From Pegea sp. RAD2-039 (Eukaryota; Chordata; Thaliacea; Salpida; Salpidae), in contig JAQGEQ010000071.1 in assembly GCA_034620365.1 (NCBI GenBank), forward strand, positions 5,332,001 to 5,396,000: a stretch of 64,000 nucleotides of DNA, in the 5' to 3' direction. A program made the position numbers and the translations under genes. The notes below the pieces were generated by a model. That model did not search any database. It saw nothing but the letters and a program-made list of their open reading frames with translations, and was not told the DNA's origin. Below, one piece after another: positions 12,807-26,300 of this stretch. Position 1 is the first letter of the stretch, and each line of letters opens with the position of its first letter.

Positions 12807-14209
12807 TCTTCCTTTATTTTCAGATCTTCTATTGGTACTTTTGCAGTTTGTAATTTTTCTATTTTCTATCATGTCCTATATCTTTCCACGAATCGATTTT
12901 TATTTTTAACTTGTCTTGCTAGCTTTATTTATTACTTTCCCCCCGTCCAAACCTTTTGCAGTCATCAGTAGAAATATCTTTCAAATTCTTGTCAGCTTTT
13001 TATCATTTGTTATAAACATTTCTTGCACAGCTAAAAAAATCTTTCCATTTACAAATTTCTGTCTATAAATCCTGACAAATGATTTAAAATCGATTTCAAG
13101 TGAACCTTCTGAAACTCTAAACTGACCTTTACATTGTGTGGGTAGTCTGTTTGTGTCTATGAATATTTCAATAAATTTTTAAATGTCTTGTGACATTCAA
13201 AGGTTGTGAAAGACCTAAGTACTTTTGTTTGCCTTTATATGATTGTAATATCAATTACTAAAATGTTTGTACTCTCAACTATTTAAACTTCTAATTAAAA
13301 CTGGTTTTTAATTTCAGTTTAAAAATGATTTTTTTATAAATTGAAAATAAATGAAAATTGGTGAATATCGAAATTTGACCGAAAGTGTTTCCGCTTACAT
13401 TTTTTAAATTTAGTAAATTTTGATATCAGAAAAAAATCGACCTGAAATTCAGCTGAATCCATAAATAATTATCTGATATTTAAGTCACTTAGAGCAGTTA
13501 AGATTTATTTAAAACATTACACAACATAAATCTGAAGTAAAAAGTTTGTTAGCAGATGTTCGTTTAAAATCTTATAAAATAATAAAAAAAAGTTTTGAAT
13601 TAAATAAGAAATTAAATAAGTTGTCTGGAAGCCTTTCTTCAATAATTTAAATCTATTAGAAAATATGAAATTTGGTTTTCATTTAAAAAATGTGATCAGT
13701 TTCAATATTTATTAAATTTCTTTAAAGTGTTGCAAAATGAGATTTTATTAAATTTTATCTGCAAGAAATTACATTTTGTGTTTTATAATTAAGTTTTTTG
13801 ATATTTTTATTTACGTCTCTCATACTTAAAAGTTAATTTTACAAACTTATATTACAAATTTCGTGTGATCTAATTACTTGTGCATCTCACTAAGTTTGCT
13901 TCGTTTTTAACAACATCTCGTGAGTATGACCTGCGTTCTCGGCTTAAACAGGCTTTATTATTATTATTATCATATGATCCTTTTTATAATAACTTCCTGA
14001 TCTAAATTATATTTTAATTCTAGAATTGATTAAGTTTGATAAATATTAAATAAATATTTTTATAAGTTTAAAATTTTACAAATCAAAAAATAATTTAACT
14101 GAAAATAATTTTTAGTAATAAATCTTATTTTATCATAAAACAAATCTATGACAACTTAAGACAAGAGTTGAAATTAATTGGGCGGCAAACTAGAGATGGC
14201 TATTCATCA
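12807..14209. other. 3' flank of the STXBP4-like gene and AT-rich intergenic DNA
   Basis: No protein-coding signal. It contains a polyadenylation signal at 13170-13175 and a short segment at 13928-13962 that recurs in inverted orientation at 39501-39533. Confidence 0.6.
13170..13175 (+). terminator. Poly(A) signal AATAAA, STXBP4-like gene
   Basis: First canonical AATAAA after the stop codon at 12806, followed by T/G-rich sequence. Confidence 0.5.
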
Positions 14210-14458
14210 TTATTCAGAGTTCTTTTGTCTGACTTTCTCGTCGATTGCTTTAATGGGAGGTTTGGTATTTGACCGAGTGTTCCAATTACCTCTTGTATCA
14301 GTTCTTACTTTCAATTTCTCTTTACTATGGAAGTTAAATAGCCTCGATGTAAGCGGGAAATTCCACTTCCAACGTACTCCAAGCGTTCGCTTTTTTGTAA
14401 ACACAAATCTTTTGTAACAATTTTTGTTATTTTGGTGATTCGATTTAAAACACTCCAC
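14210..14458 (-). CDS. Small orphan ORF, 82 residues
   Basis: An ATG-to-stop frame with mixed codon use and clearly higher GC than the surrounding DNA. The protein is basic and tryptophan-containing (VRWKWNFPLTSRLF, RTDTRGNWNTR) and looks protein-like, not random. I do not recognise a family. No splice-linked neighbour could be placed; it could be a single-exon gene, the last exon of a longer gene, or an old gene fragment. The opposite strand is also open (14178-14417) but gives a hydrophobic sequence typical of an antisense shadow, so the minus strand is preferred. Confidence 0.4.
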   Translation of the reverse strand: MECFKSNHQNNKNCYKRFVFTKKRTLGVRWKWNFPLTSRLFNFHSKEKLKVRTDTRGNWNTRSNTKPPIKAIDEKVRQKNSE

Positions 14459-17348
14459 GAAAAGGCAACTTATATCAAAAACAAAATAGTTATTATCTTA
14501 AAAAATCACAGATTTAAATGTAAACGTTGAAATTAAATAATAATTTAATGTTTTGTTTTTGTGAAAACAACATTTTAACTTATAGATCTTTTCTCATTTT
14601 CAATGTTTAGTTCATCTTAGAACATTTGTTTATCTGTATCCTTAAAAACAAGGTCAACTTTGCATTGTTAATATTAGAAAACTTAAAAAATTTAATCTAA
14701 TATAAACCTGTTAATAAAAATACAAAATAGTATAAACATGGTAACCACAAATATTTTATTATTATATATATTCAAATAATTAACATTGTTTTCATAGAAG
14801 TTCTATATTTAGGGCTAAAAATAAACTTTTTTGTATAAATAGTTCAAGTTATAAAAAAACATTTTTTTATTTATTGGAAATATAAAACCAAAAGCTTAAG
14901 TTTAAAAAGATGTTTGTGAATTAATTAATGTCATTTGACTGATAACTTCCTTTTCAAACTTTTTGTTAATGTATTGAAAGGGAGTTTTACAAAAAGTTGT
15001 AAAAATAGAAATTCTAAAACTTTAAGGATATAACCTTAGTAGTATGAACCATAAAAATAGCTCTTGATAAAGATTTAGACCGATTCTTATTTGCCGATTG
15101 TGACTGGTGTTGATATGGTTCAGTTCTAAAGAAGAGATGCCGAAAAACGAAAGTCATAAAAAGTGTTTGGGTTTTCTGCTCAAGTACCCTCTGGAAGCCA
15201 CGCGCTCAATATCGATCCACTTATTCTATTGTTTCTACATTCACTAGAAATTTGGTATGTTACCAAAAGTTTTGTTACTACAGCTGTATTAAACGGCTGT
15301 CAGCGGATTGTAGTTCAATATAATTTGTTATTTTATTTACTAGTGGGAAGTTCATTGTTTATTAGCTGCTAGTTTAGTTAATACTGAACATCATACTTGT
15401 TATTTTATTCAAACTTTATTTTTTATTAATATATGTTGTTCTATATCTTACCTTAGTAGTTTGAGTTTATTTCTATCTAATTTTAAAACAACCAATTAAG
15501 AAATTTTGTAATTTTTATGTCAGGTTTAGATAATTTTTATCTGTAAACTTTTTAAAAACGTTTTAAATTATAAAAAGATCTGTTGCTAAAGATGGTTTTT
15601 AAAGTAATTATTTAATTTGAAAGTTAAACCATCAGCTTTCAAAATGCCAATCTATCTTTTGTTGACTGCTCTCAAAAGCAGATAGTTTGAATAGCTTTAA
15701 TTAAATCTCTTTTTAAGAACAAAAATATTTATATTTGATTTAACAATAGACAAACTTTAGAAAATAGTCTTTGATTTGTTGATAAACTATCTAATTAGAT
15801 CTTTCAATAACTGCTTAAATTCTTTTATTTCAGTTCTTATTTTAAATAAATAACTTTTTAAAAATAAAAAGTTTATGTAATCAGTATTATGTAAACTATT
15901 TAAGCCACATTTTATACATTCAAGCGTTATTTTAGTAATAACTAATGAATTTTAAATAAAAATAACAGACAAACTAATTCTGGTAATTCATGATCATATA
16001 TTTGTTAAGAGAATCTTTGAATAAAACCTTGATAATTTGTTTTTAATAAACCGGCTGTGATTTGATTATATATTTTTTAATAACTAAAAAACTATCCGTT
16101 TTTACGATTAGTAAAACTGTTTTATTTCAAATAATTAAAAATTGAAAGTTTTAAATGCAAAAGTACTAATGTAAATATTTGAAAAAATTACCTTTAAAGT
16201 CAGATTTATATCGAAAAAGAAAAAAAAAACTTTGTAATTATTTTCTTATAAATCGGGTTTTGATTATCAAATCTGATAAATTAAAAGAAGTTTGATTTTA
16301 AAGTTATTTTGAAATGCAATAAAGTATTAGCTTTATATTTACCAGTTTTAGACTTAAACCTATAGAAGTAAAGTATGTGACCTACTTGAATAAAGCTGAT
16401 GCTTGAGTAGATATTGGGTGGTCTTAGATATCTTTTTCAAAAGTAATTTCAAAGATGAAAACATGTTTAAAGGTTCAACAAGAGCCTTTCATCATAAAGT
16501 TCAATTTGTGAATCACCGTTCACCTTATGAAGGTCGTTGGTTTCTATATTGTTAGTTGTCCTTTATTCTCATTCTATTTTTATATAAATTGTAAGAATAT
16601 AATCAATTCTTTGTAACCTATAAGGTTACTCCTTTGGCATAAATGTTGTTCTTTATTTTTTATACTGAACATTTATACTTTGGAATTAAACATAATTATA
16701 AAGTTTAATGACTTCACTTTTTACTTGATATTCAATTAGTTAATTTAGATGAAAATATATTTGAAACATTAATTTAGTTTCATAGAACTTAAAAGTAAAC
16801 AATTAAACTTTGATCAAAAAATTAAGTAATAAGAATAAAACTTTCTGTTTAGTTTAAACTATTTCTGATTTTGAAAAAGTGAATATATTGAATTTTTATA
16901 AAACTTTTTTCTTCTAAATCTACAGTTGTATTGAGTCACTTAAGATCTGGAAATCTTTTCGAATATAATCCCTTACATACTTAAATTTTAAGTAGGTCTC
17001 ATCTTCAAAAAAAACTGTAATTCAAAACCATTTAATTTGTATCTGACAGAGGTTTCGGTTTTCTATATTTTTCTTTATTCTTATCAAGCTTTTGTTTTAC
17101 TTGCTTTTTACAAATAACTGATTTTTAAATCAATCAATTTTTTCCCTATTTAATTATGATATTAAGCAAATAAATTGTTATTTAAAAGCAAAAATATTAA
17201 ATGTTAGTTTCCTATATAAGTAATAATAAGATTATTTTTCGGTTTTTCGTTTCAGTTGTCTCTTTAAATCTCTAAAAAGTTTAATCTTATTTAACAAATT
17301 TATTTTTAGAGTAAATTATTGTTTAATATAAGCTGCTAGTATTATGTG
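14459..17348. other. AT-rich intergenic region
   Basis: About 2.9 kb upstream of the large plus-strand gene. Mostly low-complexity A/T. A less AT-rich patch at about 15060-15330 has short open frames in more than one frame, none with a recognisable domain. An acceptor-like TTTATTTTTAG at about 17300-17310, just upstream of the ATG at 17349, suggests a 5' UTR intron. Confidence 0.55.
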
Positions 17349-20300
17349 ATGTCAATTCACATAAAAGAGAAAATTTCTGATTGTATCTCGCACCCAAAAG
17401 AAGAAAATGGAATTGCCCTTCAACAGTATGTTCAAAACGACCAACAACCGACAGCGATGAATCATTCATACAATATTCCTGATGTGAGTTACTAAAAACC
17501 AACATTTAAAGTGTCTTTAACAGAATTATTTTTTCAGAGCCGTGAAGACAGAGAATCCACTGTAAGTAAAGAAAATTAGCTGAGAAATTTTTGTGGGTAT
17601 CAATTTTGACTCTGTATCAAAATTTTCTTCTTTTGAAACAGTACTCAAGGACATATACTTCTGATTCCAAGTACAGATGGAAAAAGCTAGAAGGGAATCT
17701 CGATTTATTTGTCATGGAACGAAATGAAAGAGTTAATTTTCTGTTTATTTCAATTTTTGATTAGAAAATTAAATATTTAATAAAGTTATATTTTATTTTA
17801 ATAAACTGAACTACACCTGATTAAGCTAAAGTTATTTTAGTCTTAAAATGACCTAAAAGGATAGAATTTAATCAAATGATAATATCAAGACACTTTTCAA
17901 AGAACTTCTTAGAGCTATTTGTGAGAATGTGTGTCAGCAAGAGGTGCTCTTTTCAGGCATTCTCTCTTGTTTATTGTTTTAAACTTTTACTAAATTATTT
18001 TGAAAGACTTTTTTATAACAATTTCAACTTTTTGTAGCACTTAACGTCTTTGCAATGGAAATGGCACAAAGCTACAAAATCAAGGAAACGTTATTCGGAT
18101 AAAGAGGAGGTAAGATCATGAGGTTAAGATTGAAATTGCTGAAAGTGAAATTTCAGCCACAGCAAAGTGACTTGAAGTTAGATAATTGTTATTCACACAC
18201 GAAATCACATATTGAAGAAAAAGATTTAAAGATAGAATCTGAGCTTCATTCTAAGCAAAGAATAGAAAAGGTATGAGGTGGTTAAATGGTGAAAGTAGAT
18301 GAGGTTGCTGGGTATCTGGATGTTCTTGTTTCTATTCGGCTCCAATTTTACAGAATTTAGAAACAAATTTTTATAAGAAATGGAAAGTTGCTGATGAACG
18401 ACAAGTTTTGAAAAATAAATCATTTGAAAAAATCCAACAAAAAAAGGTTTTGAGAACAGAATCATTTTGAAGATAATAAATTGAATATAAATCATTCATT
18501 AAAAAAAAGAAATGTTTTTTAAATATTTATTCAAAACTTTAGTAAGTTAAAAGTATAATTAAGTTAATATTTCAATAAATGTTTTGCCGCAAAATGAATC
18601 TCAATTCTTAAAAATGTTTGTTAACAAAAGTTTATTATTAAAACAGTTGTTGAGCAGTGAAGAGAGAAAAATATCAAAATCTGAAAAGGCCCATCAAATA
18701 AAAACCACTAGAGATGATCCTCATAAAAACCGGGTTAGTTTTCATAACTACCCGGAAAAATCAATCGGATCAAAACCAGAAAATCCTTTCAAACAACGAA
18801 AAAACTCAAGTCGTAAATCAAACAAAAGTTTAAATAATGAAACTTCAAAACCTCCTCCTCAATCTGTGATAGGAAGCAAAAAACAAAAAGATTTTCATCA
18901 AAACATAAGTTTCAAGAAGTCTGGAGAACACTTCTTAAATTCTAATAATTTGTTCCGCTATCAACCAGATGAGGTTTGAGGTGGTAGAGATTGGTTTTAG
19001 AGAGGCAGTAGCTTTCATGATAACACTTTTATCTGAGATAAAAGCAAAGACAATCAAGTTATAATTTCAAATTATAACTTTCAACAAAGTTTTTTTTTAC
19101 AAAACTTTGAACACAAAATTTCACAAATTATTCGAGAGGTAGTAAAACTATTTGATTATTTACAGAGACACCATTTCTTTCAAAACTCAGCTCGCTTTAA
19201 ATATCCTCGAGAACATATCTCATCGTATCCTCGCCAACAACCAAACATCAACTACATATACTCACCGGAATTTGAGAGCAAATCCCACGACTTTACTCAT
19301 CCACAACAAATCCCTGAAATGATGTATCAACATTATCGACCTTATCTCAACTCTCAAGTAAGTTCGTCCTTGAAATTCAACTTCAAAATTTTATTCTGAA
19401 TCAATCAGTTTTTAATTTTTACAATTTCTATTTTAGCATCAAGGCAGATTTGAATATGCGGATCCTTGGCTAAGTAAAACCAAACCAACTCAATATTATG
19501 ATGTAAGCAAACCTAATTTATTCAAACGAAAATTTAATTTCGCCCAAAATCGTTTTTCTTTTTGTTTTAACCTTTTTCATGCAAATAGCGACACCTAGTG
19601 GCCGGAACTCCATTCTATGATTTCCATCATGTCCGAAATCGTATGACAAGAGATAGTATGAGACGTCCGAGAATTGTAAGAGCTCTTATGGATGATATTG
19701 ATCCCAGTGTACTTATGCGGGCTCCACAAAGAGCTATGACCGCAAAACCTGCTACACACTATCTTGGTGGACCTTTATATTCCCGAAAACCAATCTTCAC
19801 TTATTCAAACGTCGCTGAGATGATGTCTTCCAGTACAGAGTCAGAAGATGAGTTTAAAGATTCTTTCCCGTCTGAGGTTGACTCCTCAGAGGCTACTGAT
19901 CAAAAACACAACATTTTGAAAGAGAGTATCATAAAGCAACCAATCAAAACAAAGATCAAATCTTCCAGTAGTTTAGGAAGAAACAAATCTGCAATGTCTT
20001 CGTCATCTACAAGAGTTAAACGAAATGAATCGATTGTTTTTATGATAGATGGTAGGAAGTGTTATCCTGGAGGATCAGTGGATGAAAGCTTCATATCAAG
20101 CTCACTAAATGAAAATAAGGTTTCAGTAAAAAATAGAATAGAAAATAATTCTAAAAATCAAAAAAGTGATAAAAGATCGATAGGGGATATCGTCGATAAA
20201 GATCTCTTTAAGACTTCTTCGGAAACAAGTTCTTTGTTTTCATCTTCTTTAGCTGTACAGAAAAGAAAATCTTCGAAGAAAAGATCTTTATTTAAAAAAA

Positions 20301-23300
20301 GTTCCAAAGACTTGAAACAAAATTTGTTTAAAAGTGGAACTTCTGAGAGCCCAAAATTAGAGTCTGTTGACAAAAACAGAACTAATCTTTTAAATAAAGA
20401 TTCAGAGAGTTCTGAAGAAGATGTGGTCTTTAAGGAAGGTCTTCCTGAAAAACTTCTGATAAATTTCGATGAGTCAAGTGATGATGAAAATGAGATTCAT
20501 GGAAATGAAGAGGAAGTTAAAGAAGAAAAGTTTTTGTTGAAAATAAAAAATCTTGCAAATGAGTTTCAGTTACCAGTTTCAAAACTTTCTGAATTATTTT
20601 CACAAAAGTTTAATAAACAACAAAATATGGAACCTCAGAAAGAAAATGTTGATGAGGACGCCGATAAAAATATTTTAGATGAAAAACTGAATGAAGAATT
20701 TGAGGCAGTTAAAAAAGATTTGATCGATTTGGAAGAAAATAAGACCTTTATCATTTCTAGCACTAGGAGTTGTTCCGAGTCTTTAGATAAAATGTTAGAA
20801 GCAAATCTTAACTCTCTTATATCAAGCAAAAAGCTAAAAAAAGAAAAAAATCAAATTGAAATATTAAAAGAGTCAATCACACAAGCTCCAAATTTGAAGG
20901 AGTCTGTTGATGAAATTGCATCAAAATTTGATAAAAACGATTCGAATGAAGATAAGAAAAACTCAGAAACCAGAGTTGATGTTAAAAATACAATTTCTGG
21001 TGGTTTTGAGGCAAATGATGATGTTATTCAAAATAGAAATAGTTTTGAAGACAAAATTGAAAATAAAAAGGAAGTAGGTGAGAGAAACGATACCAGTGAC
21101 TTGTTTACGGATGCTATGAAGAATCGAAAAGAAAAAAGTGAAGAAATCAATCTTCACTTAAATAAAGAAGAAAAAACTGTTGAAACCTCAGCTGAAAATA
21201 AGGAAGTGGAAACAAGGATAGTTGAGTCTTTCAAAGCACATTGTAACAAAAGTATTCACTTAAGTGCTATAAAAGAAAGCAACTTTAAAGAAGAAAATGA
21301 AGTTTTACCATCTCAAAAAGGAGAAGCCAAACCACAAAAAAAGGTTAACGTAAATGCCTTTATAGAAACACTCAGTTTAGACGTCATAAACTTGGAAACA
21401 ATTAGCTGTACCAATCACACAACCGAAGCAATCATTTAACATTTCCTTTCAATGAATTCGTAAACGAGTTTATTAAAGTTAAATCTTTGATTTTTAACTT
21501 ATTAGATTTAGAATATTTTCAAATTGTTTTTTTCGTTTTGATTCAAATTAGATTTGAAATTGAAATTTGAACTTTTTCAATTTACAGCAATTTGAAAAAT
21601 GTAATCTTGTTCGTACCACCAACCGCTTGATTAGACAGCAGAATGAGGTTGGTGCTAGCATCACTTAGGATAAGATCAAAACAAACAGATCTTATCATTT
21701 CAAAATAAATTTAAGATTTATTGATTTTTAAGAAGATGTAGTTTTGATTTCATCTTCATTTTAGACTGAAAAGCAACTTTATGATATGCGTCAACTTCTA
21801 AAAGTGGAACTCGATGAACAAGACGATTCTTGTGAAAGAGATGAACGGACTCAAGAACGGATCGATGATCTTGAAAAACAGATTCATAGTTTGGATCATA
21901 AACTAGAAAAAATTAATCTTGAAATACAGGACTCACGAATGAATTCTCAACAGCAGAGTGTAAGTCCTAAAAGTTCAGTTTTTATTTCTTACTCATCTGC
22001 TGGCTTACAGGTTGGTTCATTGGATAGTAGAGGAACTTATGCCAATACTCCTCTGTTTATTGTAGGACCTCATCGCGGAATAATGGAGGTTTGACTTTTG
22101 AAGATTCAAAAATCAAATTTGAATTACAAATTTTTATTTGAGATTTGTTTGAAATATTTTTGATAATAATTATCAAATTATTTAAGTTTCTTTTTTTAAA
22201 TAATATTTGATGGTATTTAAAATACTAATTGAAATATATTTTGAAAGTCTAAAAGTTTTGGTTTTCACTTCAACTAGAGTAATTTTATTTCTGATTCTTG
22301 AACAAGCTTCCAAAAACTGTTTTTATTTTCTTAAAGTAAAATGTAATCAAAAACTATAGTTTAAAAAAATGAAAAATTCAATGATTTGAGTTTGTATTTA
22401 ATATGTTAATTTAAAATTTTAAAAATAATTAAAAGTAAATGAAAAGGTTCACTTTAACACACAGCAATGATAATAACTCATCATGAGAGGTTTATTCTGA
22501 CATAAAATAATCACAACCACAAAAGTAAATAACGATAAACACAAAAAAAAAACTTATATATAAGTAGAACGTGAATGATTGCGTTCGAATGACATTTATA
22601 TATGCGGTAAAATAATCTTTTATTATACAGTTTAAACCACGCAGACTTAATTTTTTTATGATCACTATAGACGATACCATATGAAGAAGAAGATGAGGAA
22701 GATGAAAACGAGGAGGACTTTTACAATGATCAGACTTCTGCTTATGGGACATTTGATCATGTCGAAAGTGCTTTAGAAGAAACTAAGATTCAACAAGAGG
22801 AACTTAAGGTTTAAATTCCTTAATTTGAAGTCTGTTTCTGAGTCTTAGAACTGAACTTATGAAACGTGCCAGCTAACAATACTTGAAGAAATAGTTTTAC
22901 ATTTAAACTGTTTAAGTTTTGAAATAATTCTTTTTTTAAAGCATGAATTGCAAGTTCAAATGATGAATTTAAAAGCTGAATTAGAAAAGCAGTTAGCTAC
23001 TCAAATATCTGTCGCTGAGCCTGAAAACGATGAAGTAAGTTTAATCAATTTGGACGAAAATGGCTTAAAATATTTTATGCTAAAACAAAATTCTATTTCT
23101 TGTTGTTTTATATAAACTATATTAAAAACAAGTAAACGCAATTTAAAAAAGCATTTTGAATTTTATTAACAAAATAACTGATTTTTCAAACTGTTCAGGT
23201 AATGAACGCTAGAGTTACAAACTTAGAAAAACAAATTGAAGAAATGCAGAAGCAGATAAAACAAGCTGATGAAAAAATTGCAGAAACAGATTTACAAAAA

Positions 23301-26300
23301 CAAAAGCTTCGAACAAAAGTAAAGTTTCAAGACTTCCTCTTAGCTCTTATTGTGTTTATATATAAATCAAAATAGTTGTTTAATATAAAATAGTTTACAA
23401 AAGAACTCAAGTGTTCAATAACACTTGTATTATATTTTATGATAATATTTTATTTGTAATAATTTTTATGGTTACGTTTAGACGACAAATAAAAGGTCTT
23501 CACATAAACCTGTAGCAAAAAGTCCTAGTCACGCCAGTGAAAAAGATTCAGTCCACTCAAAGCCCCAAATATCAGCAAGTCCAGTACATAAGAGATTAAT
23601 CGCAAAAACCAGGTAAAAATAGAATATATAAATAAATAACTTCAAAAATGAATTTTTAAATCAGCTCAAAAGTAACTCCAGCGCCTGAAAGGAAACAAGC
23701 GACTGAGTTAGCTGCAAATTCGATTAAAAGCTGCAGAACTAATGGAAAAAACAACAAAGAAATTAAAGAGAGATTCGAAGAGATTAATGAGGTAAAAGAA
23801 ATTATAGAAAATAATATGACGATGTGGTTAATTGTAGCAATGTTATCTTATATCATAAGAAAAATGAAATAAATTATTATTTCACTTAAAAAAGTTGTTA
23901 ATTTAGAAATAAAATTCAATCTAATCAAAAAATAAATATATAAAACTAAGTTTGTAGATTTGTTTTTGAAACTGTTTTTAATAAAATCAGTATTCTATAA
24001 CTGTTTATGCTTTATGACTTTAAGATAATTGCAGGATTTGTTTTCAAGAAGTTGTTGTTTAATTCTAAAGTATAAGATTAGCTTTTTTATCATAAATACT
24101 TACTTCTGTTGTTCGAAATTCTGACCGAATATTTCAGCGTTGATAATAAACTTTAATCTTATATTTTAAATTAATCAAATATTGCTTAGTTTATTTGTAT
24201 ACCTTGACTATGAATGAGTTCTTTTAGAATGCTCGATCTGAACCAACTTCAAGTTCAAATACCAAATGTGATTCTATTGTAAAACATTTGTCTCAAATTT
24301 CGATTGGTAAAAATAACATCAGTTCTGAAGAAGCAAAAATTATCTCTAAAAATAAAAAGGTTGAAATTTCAGAGGAAAATAAACAGAAAGTTAATAAACA
24401 AGCTGAAAATATAAATCTAAAAAATGTTGAAAAATCTGCTAAAATAAAAGAAGCAAAGATTACTGAAAGTTTAACAGATACCAAGAAAGATAAAAATCAA
24501 AAAAATGAAGATCAAGTAAAAAGATGTTTAAAAAATAATAAAGTTTTGGAACTTTCTGAAAATTTACTGAAACTTACTTCATCTAAAGAAGAAGAAAAAA
24601 TTTCAAAGTCTTCAAATGAAAGCTCTTCAAACAGAAGTGAAAATCTTTCACAAAATGATGAATCAAATAAAGATAAAAAAGAAGTCAATAAAACCATAAA
24701 AAATATAAACGAAACAAATTGTTCTGGTTTAGAAACATCCAATCATCTTTCAAAGAAAAAGTCAATCAAGCAGTCAGATGATACATCCAGCTGGAAGAGC
24801 GAGAGTGGAAGAAGAACAGAGAAGTTACAAACATTAGAATCAATTTTGACTGAAGCCAACCAACTTTCATTACAAATAGAAAATATTAGAGAAGAAAAAA
24901 CCAATGAAAGTATCACAAAGGAATCAACTCTGGATGCTGAAAGTAAAAGTGTGAAAAGTGAAGAGCAAATACAAGAAGATAAGAATTTAGATTTTGTAAA
25001 AATAACAGAAGAAATTGAATTTGAGAATAACTGCGAAGATGAAGTTAGATCATTTGCTGACAAGCCAGAAGATCACTCCATTGAACTTCCTTCAAAAACG
25101 GATTTTCATGAAAAGCTTTGTGACAAAAATGAAGCAAAAAATAAATCAGAAAATAAACAAATTGAATGCTTAAATGAAGAAGTTGATGAAGATCAATCAA
25201 CAGATCTAAAAGTAGATAGTCTTCTACAAAATAAATCAGATGTACATATCAAAGAAGAGAATAAAATATCTGAAAATATATGTTCCTCTTTTAACCAAAA
25301 CACAGAACTTGCAAAAGATACAAATAACAAAAATAGCGAACTACTTATTACATCTTTTAAAAAAGATCGTTCTTTCATCGTTTTAATGGACGATGATGAC
25401 TTTAATATAGAGATTGAAGATTCTTTTTCACATCATTCTAATGATCTTGAAAATATGAAAACTGCAAACTCTGGATATAAGCAAGTTGATGTTACTAGAA
25501 ACCTTGATTATAATTCTGATGGTTCTTATGTAATTGATGGTAAAGTTACTAAGTGGAAAGGAAAAAGTGACGACTTAGGAAGCAACAATATTCAGTATTT
25601 GCCAAAAAAGATGAATGTTTTAGAAAATGAATCAGAAACAAACTCGCCAAAGAAAATTGAGATTCTCTCAAAGCCAAAAAGAGAGAATTTATCCAAAATT
25701 TCCTCAAATTTCAATAAAAGATTAAAAAATTTATCTGAACCAAATAAAGGAAATTTAAATGAAAAAGTGAACGATAAGAAAGTTGGGTTTTGTGAAAATG
25801 TAAAAGTGAAAGAGCGGGCTTTTAAGAAGCTTCAAGAAAGTACATCTAAAGATAAATATGAGTTACTCGATAAACTTAAGTCGCTAAAACAAGATATTGA
25901 AAAGTCAAAAATCAATAATTCACTTTCATTTGATTTCAAACAATCAGACAAATCAGTTACTTTACAAAAACAAACCAACAAAAAAAGCAAAAAATTAAAC
26001 ATGTTAAAATCAAAAGACATCAGTTCTGATTTCTCTGAAAAAACTAACCAACAAGATGAAGCCTCATCAGTAGAAGAAGTTGATTTAAAAGAACAACCAG
26101 CAAAAGTAGAGATAAGTTCAAATGCAAAACAAGAAAGCAGTAAATGGAAACTTTGGTTTTCAAAGAATTCTAAACCCAAGGTTTGTTTCAAAAGTTTTTT
26201 TAATAAACTTTTTAGTGTAAGACCCAACAAATGTATTTCAACAAAATATCATTCTAATTTGTTTATGTTTCTTTACAGGTAAACCATTTAGTAGTTTCAC

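Noticed and set aside
24293-26230. Several hydrophobic minus-strand open frames opposite the large gene
   Set aside because: They are antisense shadows of Lys/Glu/Ser-rich coding sequence (Phe/Ser/Leu-rich products).
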